From: Roseburia sp.
GTDB taxonomy: Bacteria > Bacillota > Clostridia > Lachnospirales > Lachnospiraceae
NCBI GenBank assembly: GCA_017549185.1
Contig: JAFYVJ010000066.1
Coordinates: 1 to 49,696 of the forward strand
DNA: 49,696 nucleotides
Reading direction: 5' to 3'
Shown here: in pieces, positions 10,580-19,152 of the stretch
Numbering within the stretch: position 1 is the stretch's first letter
Layout of the letters: each line of letters begins with the position of its first letter
Notes under the pieces: model-generated
Databases searched by the model: none
What the model saw: the letters and a program-made list of their open reading frames with translations, nothing else
What the model was told of the DNA's origin: nothing
Position numbers and translations under genes: made by a program

Positions 10580-10734
10580 GTAACTATTCAGAGCCAAGGT
10601 GATTTTCATAAAATGCAGACTTTCAGCTTGCTGAAATGAATGTATTTTATGAAAATTTCTTTGGCGAGAAGTCAACATGAGCAAAAATAAAGCCTCGCAG
10701 AGGCGGTTTTGCGAATGGTGCTCTGAATAGTTAC
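10580..10734 (+). repeat. Nested palindromic element (outer 15-bp stem, two inner hairpins)
   Basis: GTAACTATTCAGAGC (10580-10594) and GCTCTGAATAGTTAC (10720-10734) are exact reverse complements. Inside, GCCAAGGTGATTTTCATAA and what follows (10592-10613) pairs with 10644-10665 over 22 positions with few mismatches, topped by TTTCAG-CTTG-CTGAAA. A second hairpin (10681-10712) has GCAAAA...GCCTC-GCA-GAGGC...TTTTGC. Together they form a three-way junction filling nearly the whole 184-bp spacer before the cysteine desulfurase gene. Related ends occur at 23388, 27985 and, more weakly, 17929 and 14996. It may be a MITE/REP-like repeat or a structured RNA. Confidence 0.7.
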
Positions 10735-10757
10735 AAAATAAAGATTTGGAGAGAAAT

Positions 10758-11912
10758 ATGCAGGCATATTTAGATAATTCAGCTACTACAAGATGCAGCA
10801 AGCGCGCCACTGATTTGATGGTAAAGCTTTTAATGGAGGATTTTGGTAATCCATCTTCTATGCATATGAAAGGTGTAGAAGCTGAGAATTATATCAAAGA
10901 AGCGAAAGCAAAGATTGCAAAAACTTTAAAAATAGATGAAAAGGAAATTGTATTCACATCGGGTGGAACAGAGTCTAATAATATGGCATTAATCGGTGCA
11001 GCATTAGCGAATAGGCGTGCCGGTAATCACATTATTACTACAAGTATTGAACATGCTTCTGTTTCTGCTACAACAGCGTATTTAGAGGAATTAGGATTTA
11101 AAGTGACCTACTTAAAGGTGGATACTTGCGGAATAATTTCTTTAGATGAGTTGAGAGAAGCGGTAACCGAGGAGACGATTTTAGTGTCTCTAATGATGGT
11201 GAATAATGAAATCGGTGCAGTAGAACCGATTGAAGAAGCTATAAAAGTCATTAAAGCAAAGAATCCAAAAGTATTAGTGCACGTGGATGCGATTCAGGCT
11301 TATGGTAAATATCGTATTTATCCAAAGAAAATCGGGGTAGATTTACTATCTGTCAGTGGTCATAAGATTCATGCACCAAAAGGTACAGGATTTTTGTTCA
11401 TCCGTGATAAAGTGAAGGTAAAGCCATTGATTTATGGTGGCGGTCAGCAAAAAGGTATGCGTTCCGGTACAGAGAATGTTCCGGGAGTGGCAGCTTTAGC
11501 AGAGGCAGCAGCCCAAATTTATGAAGATTTTGATGCTAAGATAGATTATTTGTATACGTTGAAAGAACGTTTTGTAGAAGGATTAAAGGAGATAGACGGA
11601 GTGACAGTCAATGGCAAGACGGGCAGAGATTCTGCACCTCATATTGTCAGTGTCAGCATTGATGGAGTGCGGAGTGAGGTCATGCTTCATACTTTAGAAG
11701 ACAGAGGAATTTATGTGTCTGCTGGAAGTGCCTGTGCATCCAATAAACCGGCAGTCAGTGCTACATTAACGGCTATTGGATTAAAGAAAAATCTGTTGGA
11801 TTCTACGATTCGTTTCAGCTTCTGTGGGGATACCACAGAAGAAGAAATCGACTATGCATTATCTGTGATGCAGGAAGTGATTCCAATGTTACAGAAATAT
11901 ACACGTAAATAA
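10758..11912 (+). CDS. Cysteine desulfurase (NifS/IscS family, ThiI partner type)
   Basis: PLP enzyme of 384 residues that removes sulfur from cysteine as a persulfide. It has the Schiff-base lysine in SVSGHKIHAPKG and the catalytic cysteine in the mobile loop SAGSACASNKP; TSGGTESNN is the family phosphate-binding turn. The ATG at 10758 has GGAGAG 6 bases upstream; a TTG four codons earlier is less likely. The next gene is thiI, so this copy most likely feeds sulfur to ThiI for 4-thiouridine in tRNA, as Bacillus NifZ does (inference from context). It does not have an adjacent iscU. Confidence 0.93.
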   Translation: MQAYLDNSATTRCSKRATDLMVKLLMEDFGNPSSMHMKGVEAENYIKEAKAKIAKTLKIDEKEIVFTSGGTESNNMALIGAALANRRAGNHIITTSIEHASVSATTAYLEELGFKVTYLKVDTCGIISLDELREAVTEETILVSLMMVNNEIGAVEPIEEAIKVIKAKNPKVLVHVDAIQAYGKYRIYPKKIGVDLLSVSGHKIHAPKGTGFLFIRDKVKVKPLIYGGGQQKGMRSGTENVPGVAALAEAAAQIYEDFDAKIDYLYTLKERFVEGLKEIDGVTVNGKTGRDSAPHIVSVSIDGVRSEVMLHTLEDRGIYVSAGSACASNKPAVSATLTAIGLKKNLLDSTIRFSFCGDTTEEEIDYALSVMQEVIPMLQKYTRK

Positions 11913-11970
11913 ATGTAGAGAGTATACACAATTTACAGAGAGAAAAAGTATTTAGAATGAGAGGAAGAAC

Positions 11971-13152
11971 ATGTATAAGTCATTTTTAATTAAATACGCA
12001 GAAATCGCAATTAAGGGAAAAAACAGATATTTGTTTGAAGATGCATTGGTAAGTCAGATTAACACAGCACTCAAAAAAGTAGATGGTGAATTTCATGTTC
12101 GTAAAGAACAGGGAAGAATTTATGTAGATACGTTAAGTGAGTATGATTTTGATGAGACAGTAGATGCACTTACGAAAGTATTTGGTATCGTAGGTGTTTG
12201 TCCGGTAGTGTTATTAGAGGATGAAGGCTTTGATAAATTGGCAGAAGATGTGATTGCTTATATCGATAAAGTATATCCAAATAAAAACTTTACATTTAAG
12301 GTAAATGCACGTCGTGCACGTAAAAATTATCCGATGGAATCTATGGTAATCAATTCTGAAATGGGCGGACGTATCTTAGAAGCATATCCGGAGACGAGTG
12401 TAGATGTACACAAGCCGGACGTAATGATTAATATCGAAATCCGTAATAAGATTAACGTATATTCTACGGTTATTCCAGGACCTGGCGGTATGCCGGTTGG
12501 AACCAATGGTAAAGCGATGTTATTGCTTTCCGGTGGTATTGATAGTCCGGTGGCAGGCTGGATGATTGCAAAGCGTGGTGTTGCACTTGATGCGACTTAT
12601 TTCCATGCACCACCATATACCTCAGAGCGTGCGAAACAAAAAGTAGTTGATTTGGCGAAAATTGTGGCGAAATATTCTGGTCCAATTAATTTACATGTAG
12701 TAAACTTTACAGATATTCAGTTATACATTTATGAAAAGTGTCCGCATGAAGAATTGACGATTATCATGCGTCGTTATATGATGAAATTGGCAGAGCATTT
12801 TGCAAAAGAGAATCATTGTTTAGGTTTGATTACGGGAGAAAGTATTGGACAGGTTGCAAGTCAGACGATGCAGTCACTTGCTGCAACAAATGAGGTATGT
12901 ACATTGCCCGTTTATCGTCCGTTAATTGGATTTGACAAGCAGGAAATTGTAACTATTTCAGAAAAAATTGATGCGTATGAGACATCTATTTTGCCATTCG
13001 AAGATTGTTGTACTATTTTCGTGGCAAAGCATCCGGTTACAAAACCAAATCTGAATGTGATTCACAATGACGAGAAGAAATTGGCTGAAAAGATTGACCA
13101 GTTGATGCAGGAAGCTATTGATTCAGTAGAAGTAATTCGTGTAGAAGGATAA
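11971..13152 (+). CDS. thiI: tRNA 4-thiouridine synthetase ThiI
   Basis: Adenylates U8 of tRNA and transfers sulfur to make 4-thiouridine. The 393-residue protein has an N-terminal ferredoxin-like/THUMP region (to about 165) and the PP-loop ATP motif LLSGGIDSPVAGW. GESIGQVASQTMQSL and the substrate Cys region LPFEDCCTIFVAKHP follow. It ends near residue 393 without the C-terminal rhodanese domain of the E. coli enzyme, the usual situation in Firmicutes, where a dedicated cysteine desulfurase supplies sulfur. That gene lies 58 bp upstream. GAGAGGAAG precedes the ATG. Confidence 0.96.
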   Translation: MYKSFLIKYAEIAIKGKNRYLFEDALVSQINTALKKVDGEFHVRKEQGRIYVDTLSEYDFDETVDALTKVFGIVGVCPVVLLEDEGFDKLAEDVIAYIDKVYPNKNFTFKVNARRARKNYPMESMVINSEMGGRILEAYPETSVDVHKPDVMINIEIRNKINVYSTVIPGPGGMPVGTNGKAMLLLSGGIDSPVAGWMIAKRGVALDATYFHAPPYTSERAKQKVVDLAKIVAKYSGPINLHVVNFTDIQLYIYEKCPHEELTIIMRRYMMKLAEHFAKENHCLGLITGESIGQVASQTMQSLAATNEVCTLPVYRPLIGFDKQEIVTISEKIDAYETSILPFEDCCTIFVAKHPVTKPNLNVIHNDEKKLAEKIDQLMQEAIDSVEVIRVEG

Positions 13153-13176
13153 GTTGTTCAACGGGCTTTGCACATA

Positions 13177-13206
13177 AAAAAACGCCACAGAGTAATCTGT
13201 GGCGTA
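13177..13206 (-). terminator. Terminator between convergent thiI and HPr-like gene
   Basis: ACGCCACAGA (13182-13191), loop GTAA, TCTGTGGCGT (13196-13205): a perfect 10-bp stem. The T-run is on the minus strand (complement of CATAAAAAA), so it mainly ends the HPr-like gene, with probable use by thiI. Confidence 0.85.
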
Positions 13207-13232
13207 AATAATTCTTTTATTAAGGGAAGTGA

Positions 13233-13463
13233 TTATACCAAATATGGTTTTAATACTTCCATGATTTCATCGATATCAGTTTCAGTATGAATTGCTAAAT
13301 CGATAGGTTTTGATAAATCTAAACTGAAGATACCCATGATTGACTTTGCATCGATAACGTATCTGCCAGAGATTAAGTCAAAATCAAAATTGAACTGAGC
13401 AATCGTATTAACAAAAGATTTTACTTTGTCAATTGAGTTTAATGAAATCTGTACTGTCTTCAT
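13233..13463 (-). CDS. HPr-like protein lacking the phosphorylatable histidine
   Basis: A 76-residue protein with the size and fold signature of HPr, the PTS phosphocarrier: the regulatory-serine region is conserved as DAKSIMGIFSLDL (compare the usual KSIMG around Ser46). The active-site histidine motif expected near residue 15 is missing: residues 8-20 read LNSIDKVKSFVNT with no His. It therefore cannot be a normal PTS phosphocarrier, and a Crh-like regulatory role is the natural comparison (inference). The start at 13461-13463 has GGAGGTCAAATAC before it; an upstream open extension of 67 codons is not credible. It is transcribed against its neighbours as a single gene. Confidence 0.8.
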   Translation of the reverse strand: MKTVQISLNSIDKVKSFVNTIAQFNFDFDLISGRYVIDAKSIMGIFSLDLSKPIDLAIHTETDIDEIMEVLKPYLV

Positions 13464-13634
13464 GTATTTGACCTCCTTAATCACTTTTCGTCTCAACCTT
13501 ATAGTAATGGTTTTTATTGGAAAAGTCAACAAAAATAAATAGAATGGTTTGTGAAAATTTCCGAAGAACTTCGGGAAAGCATTAGTAATAAAATGAGTAA
13601 AACATGACTTTAGAACTAGAAAGGAAAGTTTTAA

Positions 13635-14945
13635 ATGAGTAATAGAAAAAAAGCGGCATTGCATAACTTAGGATGCAAGGTGAACTCTTATGAGACTGAG
13701 GCTATGCAGCAGTTGTTAGAGGAAGCTGGCTATGAAATAGTGCCATTTTCTGAGTATGCAGATGTGTATGTGATCAATACTTGTTCTGTAACGAATATGG
13801 CAGATCGCAAATCCAGACAAATGCTTCATAAAGCAAAAAAACAGAACCCGGATGCGGTAATCGTGGGTGCAGGCTGTTATGTGCAGACGAAAGAGGCACA
13901 GGCATTGGTGGATGAGAGTATCAATATTGTTATTGGTAATAACAAGAAATCAGAACTTATAAATCTTTTAGAAGAATATGAACAGACTCATATGAAATGT
14001 AGTAGTATCGTGGATATTAATCACGAGAAACAGGATTATGAGGAAATGTTTTTGAGTCATACAGCGGAGCATACCAGAGCTTTTATTAAAGTACAGGATG
14101 GTTGTAATCAGTTTTGTAGTTACTGTATTATTCCATTTGCAAGAGGAAGGGTGCGTAGCAGAAAATTAGAAGATGTGATTTCAGAAGTGACAAAGTTAGC
14201 AGAGAATGGCTTTAAAGAGGTTGTGCTGACAGGAATACATTTAAGCTCTTATGGTGTGGATACGAATGATAGTCTATTGCATTTGATTGAAGAAGTACAC
14301 AAAATAGAAGGGATTAAGCGTATTCGTTTGGGAAGTTTAGAACCGCGTATTGTAACGGAAGAATTTGCCGGTGCTTTGTCAAAACTGGAAAAAATATGCC
14401 CACACTTCCATTTATCATTACAGAGTGGTTGTGATGCTACTTTAGTGCGTATGAACCGTCGTTACAATACGGCTGAGTATAAAGCAGGTTGTGATATTTT
14501 GCGTAAATATTTTGAACATCCGGCGATTACTACAGATGTGATCGTAGGTTTTCCTGGAGAGACAGAAGAAGAGTTTGCTGTTACAAAACAGTATCTGGAA
14601 GATATTCATTTTTATGAAATGCATATTTTCCAATATTCAAAGCGTGAAGGAACAAAGGCTGCTGTTATGAAGAACCAAATACCGGAACCGATGAAAAAAG
14701 AGCGAAGTGCAGAGCTTTTAGAATTGGAACAGAAGATGTCAAAAGAATTCCGTGAATACTATGTGGAACGCGAAGTGACCGCACTTATGGAAGAGGAATG
14801 GAATTATGGAGGCAACCGGTATTTTGTGGGATATACAAAAGAATATGTGAAAGTGGCCGTTAAAACACAAGAAGATTTAACCAATCAGTTTATTACCGGT
14901 AAAATTAAGGAATGTCTAATAAATGAAGTCTATGTTATGGGTTGA
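13635..14945 (+). CDS. mtaB: tRNA t6A37 methylthiotransferase MtaB
   Basis: Radical SAM enzyme that converts t6A37 to ms2t6A37 in tRNA. The 436-residue protein has an N-terminal UPF0004 domain with LGCKVNSYET and NTCSVTN. The radical SAM cluster motif is GCNQFCSYCIIPFARG (CxxxCxxC), and there is a C-terminal TRAM-like domain. The LGCKVN start and the length identify MtaB rather than MiaB or RimO. AAGGAAAG lies 7 bases before the ATG. It stands alone between the HPr-like gene and the ireB cluster, which has its own promoter. Confidence 0.95.
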   Translation: MSNRKKAALHNLGCKVNSYETEAMQQLLEEAGYEIVPFSEYADVYVINTCSVTNMADRKSRQMLHKAKKQNPDAVIVGAGCYVQTKEAQALVDESINIVIGNNKKSELINLLEEYEQTHMKCSSIVDINHEKQDYEEMFLSHTAEHTRAFIKVQDGCNQFCSYCIIPFARGRVRSRKLEDVISEVTKLAENGFKEVVLTGIHLSSYGVDTNDSLLHLIEEVHKIEGIKRIRLGSLEPRIVTEEFAGALSKLEKICPHFHLSLQSGCDATLVRMNRRYNTAEYKAGCDILRKYFEHPAITTDVIVGFPGETEEEFAVTKQYLEDIHFYEMHIFQYSKREGTKAAVMKNQIPEPMKKERSAELLELEQKMSKEFREYYVEREVTALMEEEWNYGGNRYFVGYTKEYVKVAVKTQEDLTNQFITGKIKECLINEVYVMG

Positions 14946-14949
14946 ATTT

Positions 14950-14978
14950 TAGACCGAACTATATTAAAATAATATAAT
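14950..14978 (+). promoter_or_regulatory. Promoter of the ireB-ruvX cluster
   Basis: TAGACC (14950-14955), 17-nt spacer, TATAAT (14973-14978), five bases after the mtaB stop. It gives a leader of about 80 nt that contains the hairpin at 14996-15040. Confidence 0.6.
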
Positions 14979-14995
14979 GATGGAGTATTTTTGCA

Positions 14996-15040
14996 GTAAC
15001 ATATAGAAACGAAGATTTTTATCGTTGAATATATAGTTAC
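14996..15040 (+). repeat. Leader hairpin with GTAAC/GTTAC ends upstream of ireB
   Basis: GTAAC-ATATA (14996-15005) pairs with TATAT-A-GTTAC (15030-15040) with one bulge; inside, AACGA (15008-15012) pairs with TCGTT (15022-15026). It falls in the expected 5' leader. Its ends resemble those of the element at 10580, so it may be a minimal member of the same family. Confidence 0.45.
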
Positions 15041-15067
15041 AAAATAGGCGCAGATGAAGAGGAAACT

Positions 15068-15328
15068 ATGCAGAACATTAATAACACACAGTTTTTTAGA
15101 GTTGAAAAAGCACCAGAATTAGAAATTAGTGACGTAATTAGAATTGTTCACCAGGCGTTGGTAGAGAAAGGATATAATCCTGTGAATCAGATTGTAGGAT
15201 ATATTATGTCCGGTGATCCAACCTATATTACAAGTCATAATAACGCTAGAAGTCTGATTATGAAGGTTGAGCGTGATGAATTGGTCGAAGAAGTTTTGAA
15301 AGAATACATCCGTAATAACGGTTTGTAA
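15068..15328 (+). CDS. ireB: IreB family regulatory protein (UPF0297/DUF965)
   Basis: An 86-residue small protein of the IreB/YrzL family, known in Enterococcus as a phosphorylation target of the IreK Ser/Thr kinase that affects cephalosporin resistance. The family core is clear: [38 protein letters not shown], and a C-terminal helix with EVLKEYIRN. It is the first gene of the conserved ireB-ruvX-DUF1292 trio, 12 bp before ruvX. Its function in this organism is not known from the sequence. Confidence 0.94.
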   Translation: MQNINNTQFFRVEKAPELEISDVIRIVHQALVEKGYNPVNQIVGYIMSGDPTYITSHNNARSLIMKVERDELVEEVLKEYIRNNGL

Positions 15329-15340
15329 GAGGATTTAAAA

Positions 15341-15793
15341 ATGCGAATTTTAGGGTTAGATTTTGGTTCTAAAACAGTGGGTGTAGCAGTAAGTGATCCA
15401 TTGTTATTAACTGCACAGGGAGTGGAGATTGTCAGAAGACAGTCACCAAATAAACTGCGTCAGACATTAGCTCGTATCGAAGAGATTATTAAAGAATATG
15501 AAGTAGAACGCATCGTTTTGGGATATCCTAAGAATATGAATAATACGGAAGGCGAGCGATGTGAAAAAACGAAAGAGTTCAAAGAAATGTTAGAAAGGCG
15601 TACAGGGCTTTCTGTTATTTTATGGGACGAAAGATTAACTACGGTTTCTGCTGATCATTATATGATGGAGAGTGGTATTCGTAGAGAAGATCGTAAGAAA
15701 TTTGTGGATGAGATTGCAGCAGTCTTTATTTTACAGGGATATTTAGACTACCTCAGTTTACATCCAGAAGAGAAAGAGATAGGCAGTGATTGA
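15341..15793 (+). CDS. ruvX: Holliday junction resolvase-like RuvX (YqgF)
   Basis: RNase H-fold nuclease of the YqgF/RuvX family, linked to 16S rRNA 5' maturation in E. coli and proposed as a resolvase. The 150-residue protein begins [17 protein letters not shown], with the first catalytic Asp in LDFG. It also has [23 protein letters not shown] with the second acidic site, and [15 protein letters not shown] with the third. GAGGAT precedes the ATG. It is directly downstream of ireB in one operon. Confidence 0.95.
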   Translation: MRILGLDFGSKTVGVAVSDPLLLTAQGVEIVRRQSPNKLRQTLARIEEIIKEYEVERIVLGYPKNMNNTEGERCEKTKEFKEMLERRTGLSVILWDERLTTVSADHYMMESGIRREDRKKFVDEIAAVFILQGYLDYLSLHPEEKEIGSD

Positions 15794-15949
15794 AAATCAC
15801 GCCTGCACCACATGCGGTCACGAAGTGACGGTTTCCCTATGTGTATGTGTGTGCATCCCCCGGAGGGCTATAATGAGGCGAATTTTTTTGTCGCTGAATA
15901 TATAGAAAACTGTCGTCCATTGCTACGGCAGTTGGAAGGAAGTAAATGT

Positions 15950-16207
15950 ATGGAAAAAGTAGTATTTGTAGATCCGGAAACAAAAGAGAATATCGAATTC
16001 TTTGTCGTAGAAGAGACACAGATTAATGGAAAAAAATATCTTTTAGTGACAGAGGAAGAGGACGGCGATAGTGATGCATATATTTTAGAAGAACTGGCAA
16101 ATGATAATGACGATATCGTGTACGGTATGGTAGAGGACGATGCGAAGCTTGCAGCACTTGGTAAAGTATTTGCAGAATTAATTGACGACGCAGACATTTC
16201 ATATTAA
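15950..16207 (+). CDS. DUF1292 protein (YrzB family)
   Basis: An 85-residue, very acidic protein of the DUF1292 family (YrzB in Bacillus), usually the third gene after ireB and ruvX. Recognisable parts are VFVDPETKENIEFFVVEETQ, NGKKYLLVTEE and the DSDAYILEE stretch. The frame is open 46 codons further upstream, but that part is Cys/Pro-rich and unlike the family; GGAAGGA at 15935-15941 sets the start at 15950. The 156-bp gap after ruvX holds a small GTCAC-GAA-GTGAC hairpin and a possible -10 box (TATAAT at 15869-15874) without a clear -35. Function unknown. Confidence 0.88.
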   Translation: MEKVVFVDPETKENIEFFVVEETQINGKKYLLVTEEEDGDSDAYILEELANDNDDIVYGMVEDDAKLAALGKVFAELIDDADISY

Positions 16208-16261
16208 TTTGGATGGATTTTTGAGATTGATTTGAAATGATGCAAAAACGGAGGTAAGAAT

Positions 16262-17929
16262 TTGAACGGAAAAGAAACAACTTCAAAGCTTAAAATCATT
16301 CCATTGGGTGGTTTAGAGCAGATTGGTATGAACATTACTGCCTTCGAATACGAAGACAGTATTATTGTCGTGGATTGCGGATTATCATTTCCAGAAGATG
16401 ATATGTATGGAATTGATCTTGTAATCCCAGATATTAGTTACTTAAAAGAGAATATTGATCGTGTGAAAGGATTTTTTATTACGCATGGACATGAAGATCA
16501 TATTGGTGCGATTCCTTACGTATTAAAAGATATTAATGTACCGATTTATGCGACAAAGCTGACGATAGGTATTATTGATAACAAATTAAAAGAGCACAAT
16601 ATGTTAACGACCGTGAAGCGTAAAGTGGTAAAATACGGACAGCATATTAATCTTGGCTGTTTTAGAGTAGAGTTTATTAAGACCAATCATAGTATTCAGG
16701 ATGCAGCAGCACTTGCAATCTATTCACCGGCAGGTATCGTAGTGCATACAGGTGACTTTAAAGTAGATTACACACCGGTTTTTGGTGATGCGATTGATTT
16801 GCAGCGTTTTGGTGAGATTGGTAAGAAGGGAGTGCTGGCACTGATGTGCGACAGCACTAATGCAGAGAGACCAGGCTTTACTATGTCAGAAAAGTCGGTA
16901 GGTAAGAGCATTAATCAGATTTTTGAAGATCATTCCAGCTCTCGAATCATTGTTGCAACATTTGCATCAAATGTAGATCGTGTGCAGCAGATTATCAATG
17001 CAGCATATAAAAATGGGCGTAAAGTAGTGGTGGAAGGTCGTAGTATGGTGAATATCATTGGTATAGCTAGTGAATTAGGTTATATCAATATTCCAGAGAA
17101 TACTTTAATTGATATTGAAGCGATTAAGAATTATCCAGACGAGCAGCAGGTGATTATCACTACGGGAAGTCAGGGTGAGTCTATGGCGGCTTTGTCACGT
17201 ATGGCAAATGGCGTACATCGTAAGATTAGCATTAAGCCAGGAGATACGATTGTATTTAGTTCTAATCCAATTCCGGGTAACGAAAAAGCAGTATCAAATG
17301 TTATTAACGAATTGGCTATGAAAGGTGCACATGTTATTTTTCAGGATGTACATGTATCAGGACATGCTTGCCAAGAAGAGATTAAACTAATTTATTCTTT
17401 GCTACATCCAAAGTATGCAATTCCTGTGCATGGTGAGTATCGTCATCTGATGGCACAGGCGAGAATAGCAGAAAGTCTGGGTATTGATAAAGAGAATATT
17501 TTTATTTTGTCATCTGGGGATGTGTTGGAATTAGACAGTGAAAGTGCAGCAGTAAGTGGTAGAGTTCATACTGGTGCAGTTATGGTTGACGGTCTGGGCG
17601 TTGGTGATGTAGGTAATATTGTATTACGCGACAGACAGCATTTGGCAGAAGATGGTATTATTATTGTAGTTATGACCTTAGAGGCTGGAAGTGGTCAGGT
17701 TCTGGCAGGACCGGATATCGTTTCCAGAGGGTTCGTCTATGTGAGAAATTCAGAAAGTCTGATGGATGAAGCAAAACAGATTTTAGATGATACAATGCAG
17801 TATTGTATGGATAATGGAATTACAGACTGGAGTAAAATTAAGGCAGAGGTAAAGGATGCGTTAGGCGATTTTGTTTGGAAAGAAACGAAGCGTCGTCCAA
17901 TGATTATGCCGATTATTATGGAAGTCTAG
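16262..17929 (+). CDS. rnj: Ribonuclease J
   Basis: Metallo-beta-lactamase/beta-CASP ribonuclease of 555 residues with 5'-3' exo- and endonuclease activity in RNA decay and maturation. It contains PLGGLEQIGMN, the metal motif THGHEDHIGAIPY, HTGDFKVDYTP, and the beta-CASP motifs (SGHACQEEI; PVHGEYRH). The C-terminal domain ends METKRRPMI-like (KETKRRPMIMPIIMEV). It uses a TTG start at 16262 with a good GGAGG 6 bases upstream; no ATG is suitably placed. Only one copy is in the window, so J1 and J2 cannot be distinguished. Confidence 0.96.
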   Translation: MNGKETTSKLKIIPLGGLEQIGMNITAFEYEDSIIVVDCGLSFPEDDMYGIDLVIPDISYLKENIDRVKGFFITHGHEDHIGAIPYVLKDINVPIYATKLTIGIIDNKLKEHNMLTTVKRKVVKYGQHINLGCFRVEFIKTNHSIQDAAALAIYSPAGIVVHTGDFKVDYTPVFGDAIDLQRFGEIGKKGVLALMCDSTNAERPGFTMSEKSVGKSINQIFEDHSSSRIIVATFASNVDRVQQIINAAYKNGRKVVVEGRSMVNIIGIASELGYINIPENTLIDIEAIKNYPDEQQVIITTGSQGESMAALSRMANGVHRKISIKPGDTIVFSSNPIPGNEKAVSNVINELAMKGAHVIFQDVHVSGHACQEEIKLIYSLLHPKYAIPVHGEYRHLMAQARIAESLGIDKENIFILSSGDVLELDSESAAVSGRVHTGAVMVDGLGVGDVGNIVLRDRQHLAEDGIIIVVMTLEAGSGQVLAGPDIVSRGFVYVRNSESLMDEAKQILDDTMQYCMDNGITDWSKIKAEVKDALGDFVWKETKRRPMIMPIIMEV

Positions 17930-18060
17930 TAACTGTTTAGGATAGCTAAAAACGCTTGCTGTTTTGAGCGTAAGAACATGATTTTTGCATCGTAATTATG
18001 AAGGTACTGAATAATTACGAAGTCTAAGAGAATTAGATGAGATAATAAGAGAACAGTAAT
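17929..18060 (+). repeat. Degenerate palindromic element between rnj and mltG-like gene
   Basis: GTAACTGTT (17929-17937) faces AACAGTAAT (18052-18060) as an imperfect end repeat. Inside are ACGCT...AGCGT and a perfect TCGTAATTA (17990-17998) / TAATTACGA (18012-18020). Ends and layout resemble the element at 10580, but pairing is weaker. Confidence 0.4.
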
Positions 18061-18082
18061 GCAGTTAAGAGGATAAGATTTA

Positions 18083-18499
18083 ATGGGTACAAAAAGTACA
18101 AAGAATACAAAAAATAAAAACAAGGCAGTATTTCGTTTTGTAGAGATTAGTTTTTCGATATTAATAGTGTTAGTGGTGTTTATAGGTGTGTTTAAGACGA
18201 GCACTTATTGCTATGAGTTTGGGTATCGTATTTTTACAGAAAAAGCGGTAGACGAATATCCTGGGGATGATGTACAGGTTTTAATTAATGAAGGCGACTC
18301 CGCTTTTGATATTGGAAAAATATTAGAGGAAAAAGGATTGGTAAAAGATTCTAATTTATATGTGGCACAATATTATTTGTCAGCCTATGTAGATAAACTT
18401 TTGCCGGGTACGTACACATTGAATACTTCTATGACAGCAAAAGAGATGATGGACGTAATGTCAACGCCAGTAGAAGATGCAGAAGTGGAGAATGAATAG
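18083..18499 (+). CDS. Short MltG/YceG-like membrane protein
   Basis: A 138-residue protein with a Lys/Asn-rich cytoplasmic start, one membrane helix (about residues 21-41), and an extracellular domain resembling the N-terminal part of the lytic transglycosylase MltG (INEGDSAFDIGKILEEKGL, LPGTYTLNTSMTAKEMMDV). The MltG catalytic domain with its glutamate is absent: full MltG is about 350 residues. In Bacillus the equivalent locus is yrrL-yrrM-yrrN, matching the order here, so this is a positional and sequence relative of yrrL. It overlaps the next gene by one base. Catalysis is not expected; the role is unknown. Confidence 0.75.
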   Translation: MGTKSTKNTKNKNKAVFRFVEISFSILIVLVVFIGVFKTSTYCYEFGYRIFTEKAVDEYPGDDVQVLINEGDSAFDIGKILEEKGLVKDSNLYVAQYYLSAYVDKLLPGTYTLNTSMTAKEMMDVMSTPVEDAEVENE

Positions 18500-19152
18500 T
18501 GATTGTAGATGAACGACTGGTGACCTTTATTAATTCTTTTGATAGCGGTAACACAGAGGAATTAGAACAAATTGAAAAAGAAGCCATAGAGACTTATGTG
18601 CCGATTATTCGAAAAGAAATGCAAAACTTTCTAAAAATGTTGCTTGCGATTAAAAAGCCGGCACGTATTTTGGAAGTAGGAACAGCAATCGGATTTTCTG
18701 CAATTTTGATGGCAGAGTATAATCCGGCTAACTGTCATATTACTACAATTGAGAATTATGAAAAACGTATTCCAATTGCCAGAGAGAATTTTAAACGAGT
18801 GGGAAAAGAGCAGCAGATTACTTTGTTAGAGGGAGATGCAGCAGAGGTATTAAAGACAATAGAAGAGCCATTCGATTTTATTTTTATGGATGCAGCTAAG
18901 GGACAGTATATACACTTTATGCCAGAGGTATTACGTCTTTTGAAAAAGGATGGAATTTTGGTGTCAGATAATGTACTTCAGGATGGAGATATTATTGAGT
19001 CACGTTATGTGGTGACTAGAAGAAACCGAACTATTCATAAGCGTATGAGAGATTATTTGTATCAATTGACGCATCATGAAGAGTTGGTGACTTCTATTTT
19101 ACCAATTGGAGATGGAATTACAATCAGTGTAAAACATGAAAAGAACTTCTAA
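18499..19152 (+). CDS. trmR: tRNA 5-hydroxyuridine O-methyltransferase TrmR
   Basis: Class I SAM methyltransferase of 217 residues, the Bacillus YrrM/TrmR type that methylates ho5U34 to mo5U34 in tRNA. The SAM-binding motif is RILEVGTAIGFSAILMAEY; FDFIFMDAAKGQY carries the metal-site Asp of the O-methyltransferase 3 family; VSDNVLQDG follows. The start is GTG at 18499, overlapping the preceding TAG by one base (TAGTG), with GGAG upstream: translational coupling. The assignment over a generic catechol-type O-methyltransferase rests on the U32 peptidase gene next door. Confidence 0.87.
   Translation: MIVDERLVTFINSFDSGNTEELEQIEKEAIETYVPIIRKEMQNFLKMLLAIKKPARILEVGTAIGFSAILMAEYNPANCHITTIENYEKRIPIARENFKRVGKEQQITLLEGDAAEVLKTIEEPFDFIFMDAAKGQYIHFMPEVLRLLKKDGILVSDNVLQDGDIIESRYVVTRRNRTIHKRMRDYLYQLTHHEELVTSILPIGDGITISVKHEKNF

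Noticed and set aside
15869-15874. TATAAT between ruvX and the DUF1292 gene as a promoter
   Set aside because: No acceptable -35 at 16-18 nt; mentioned only as a possibility under the DUF1292 gene.
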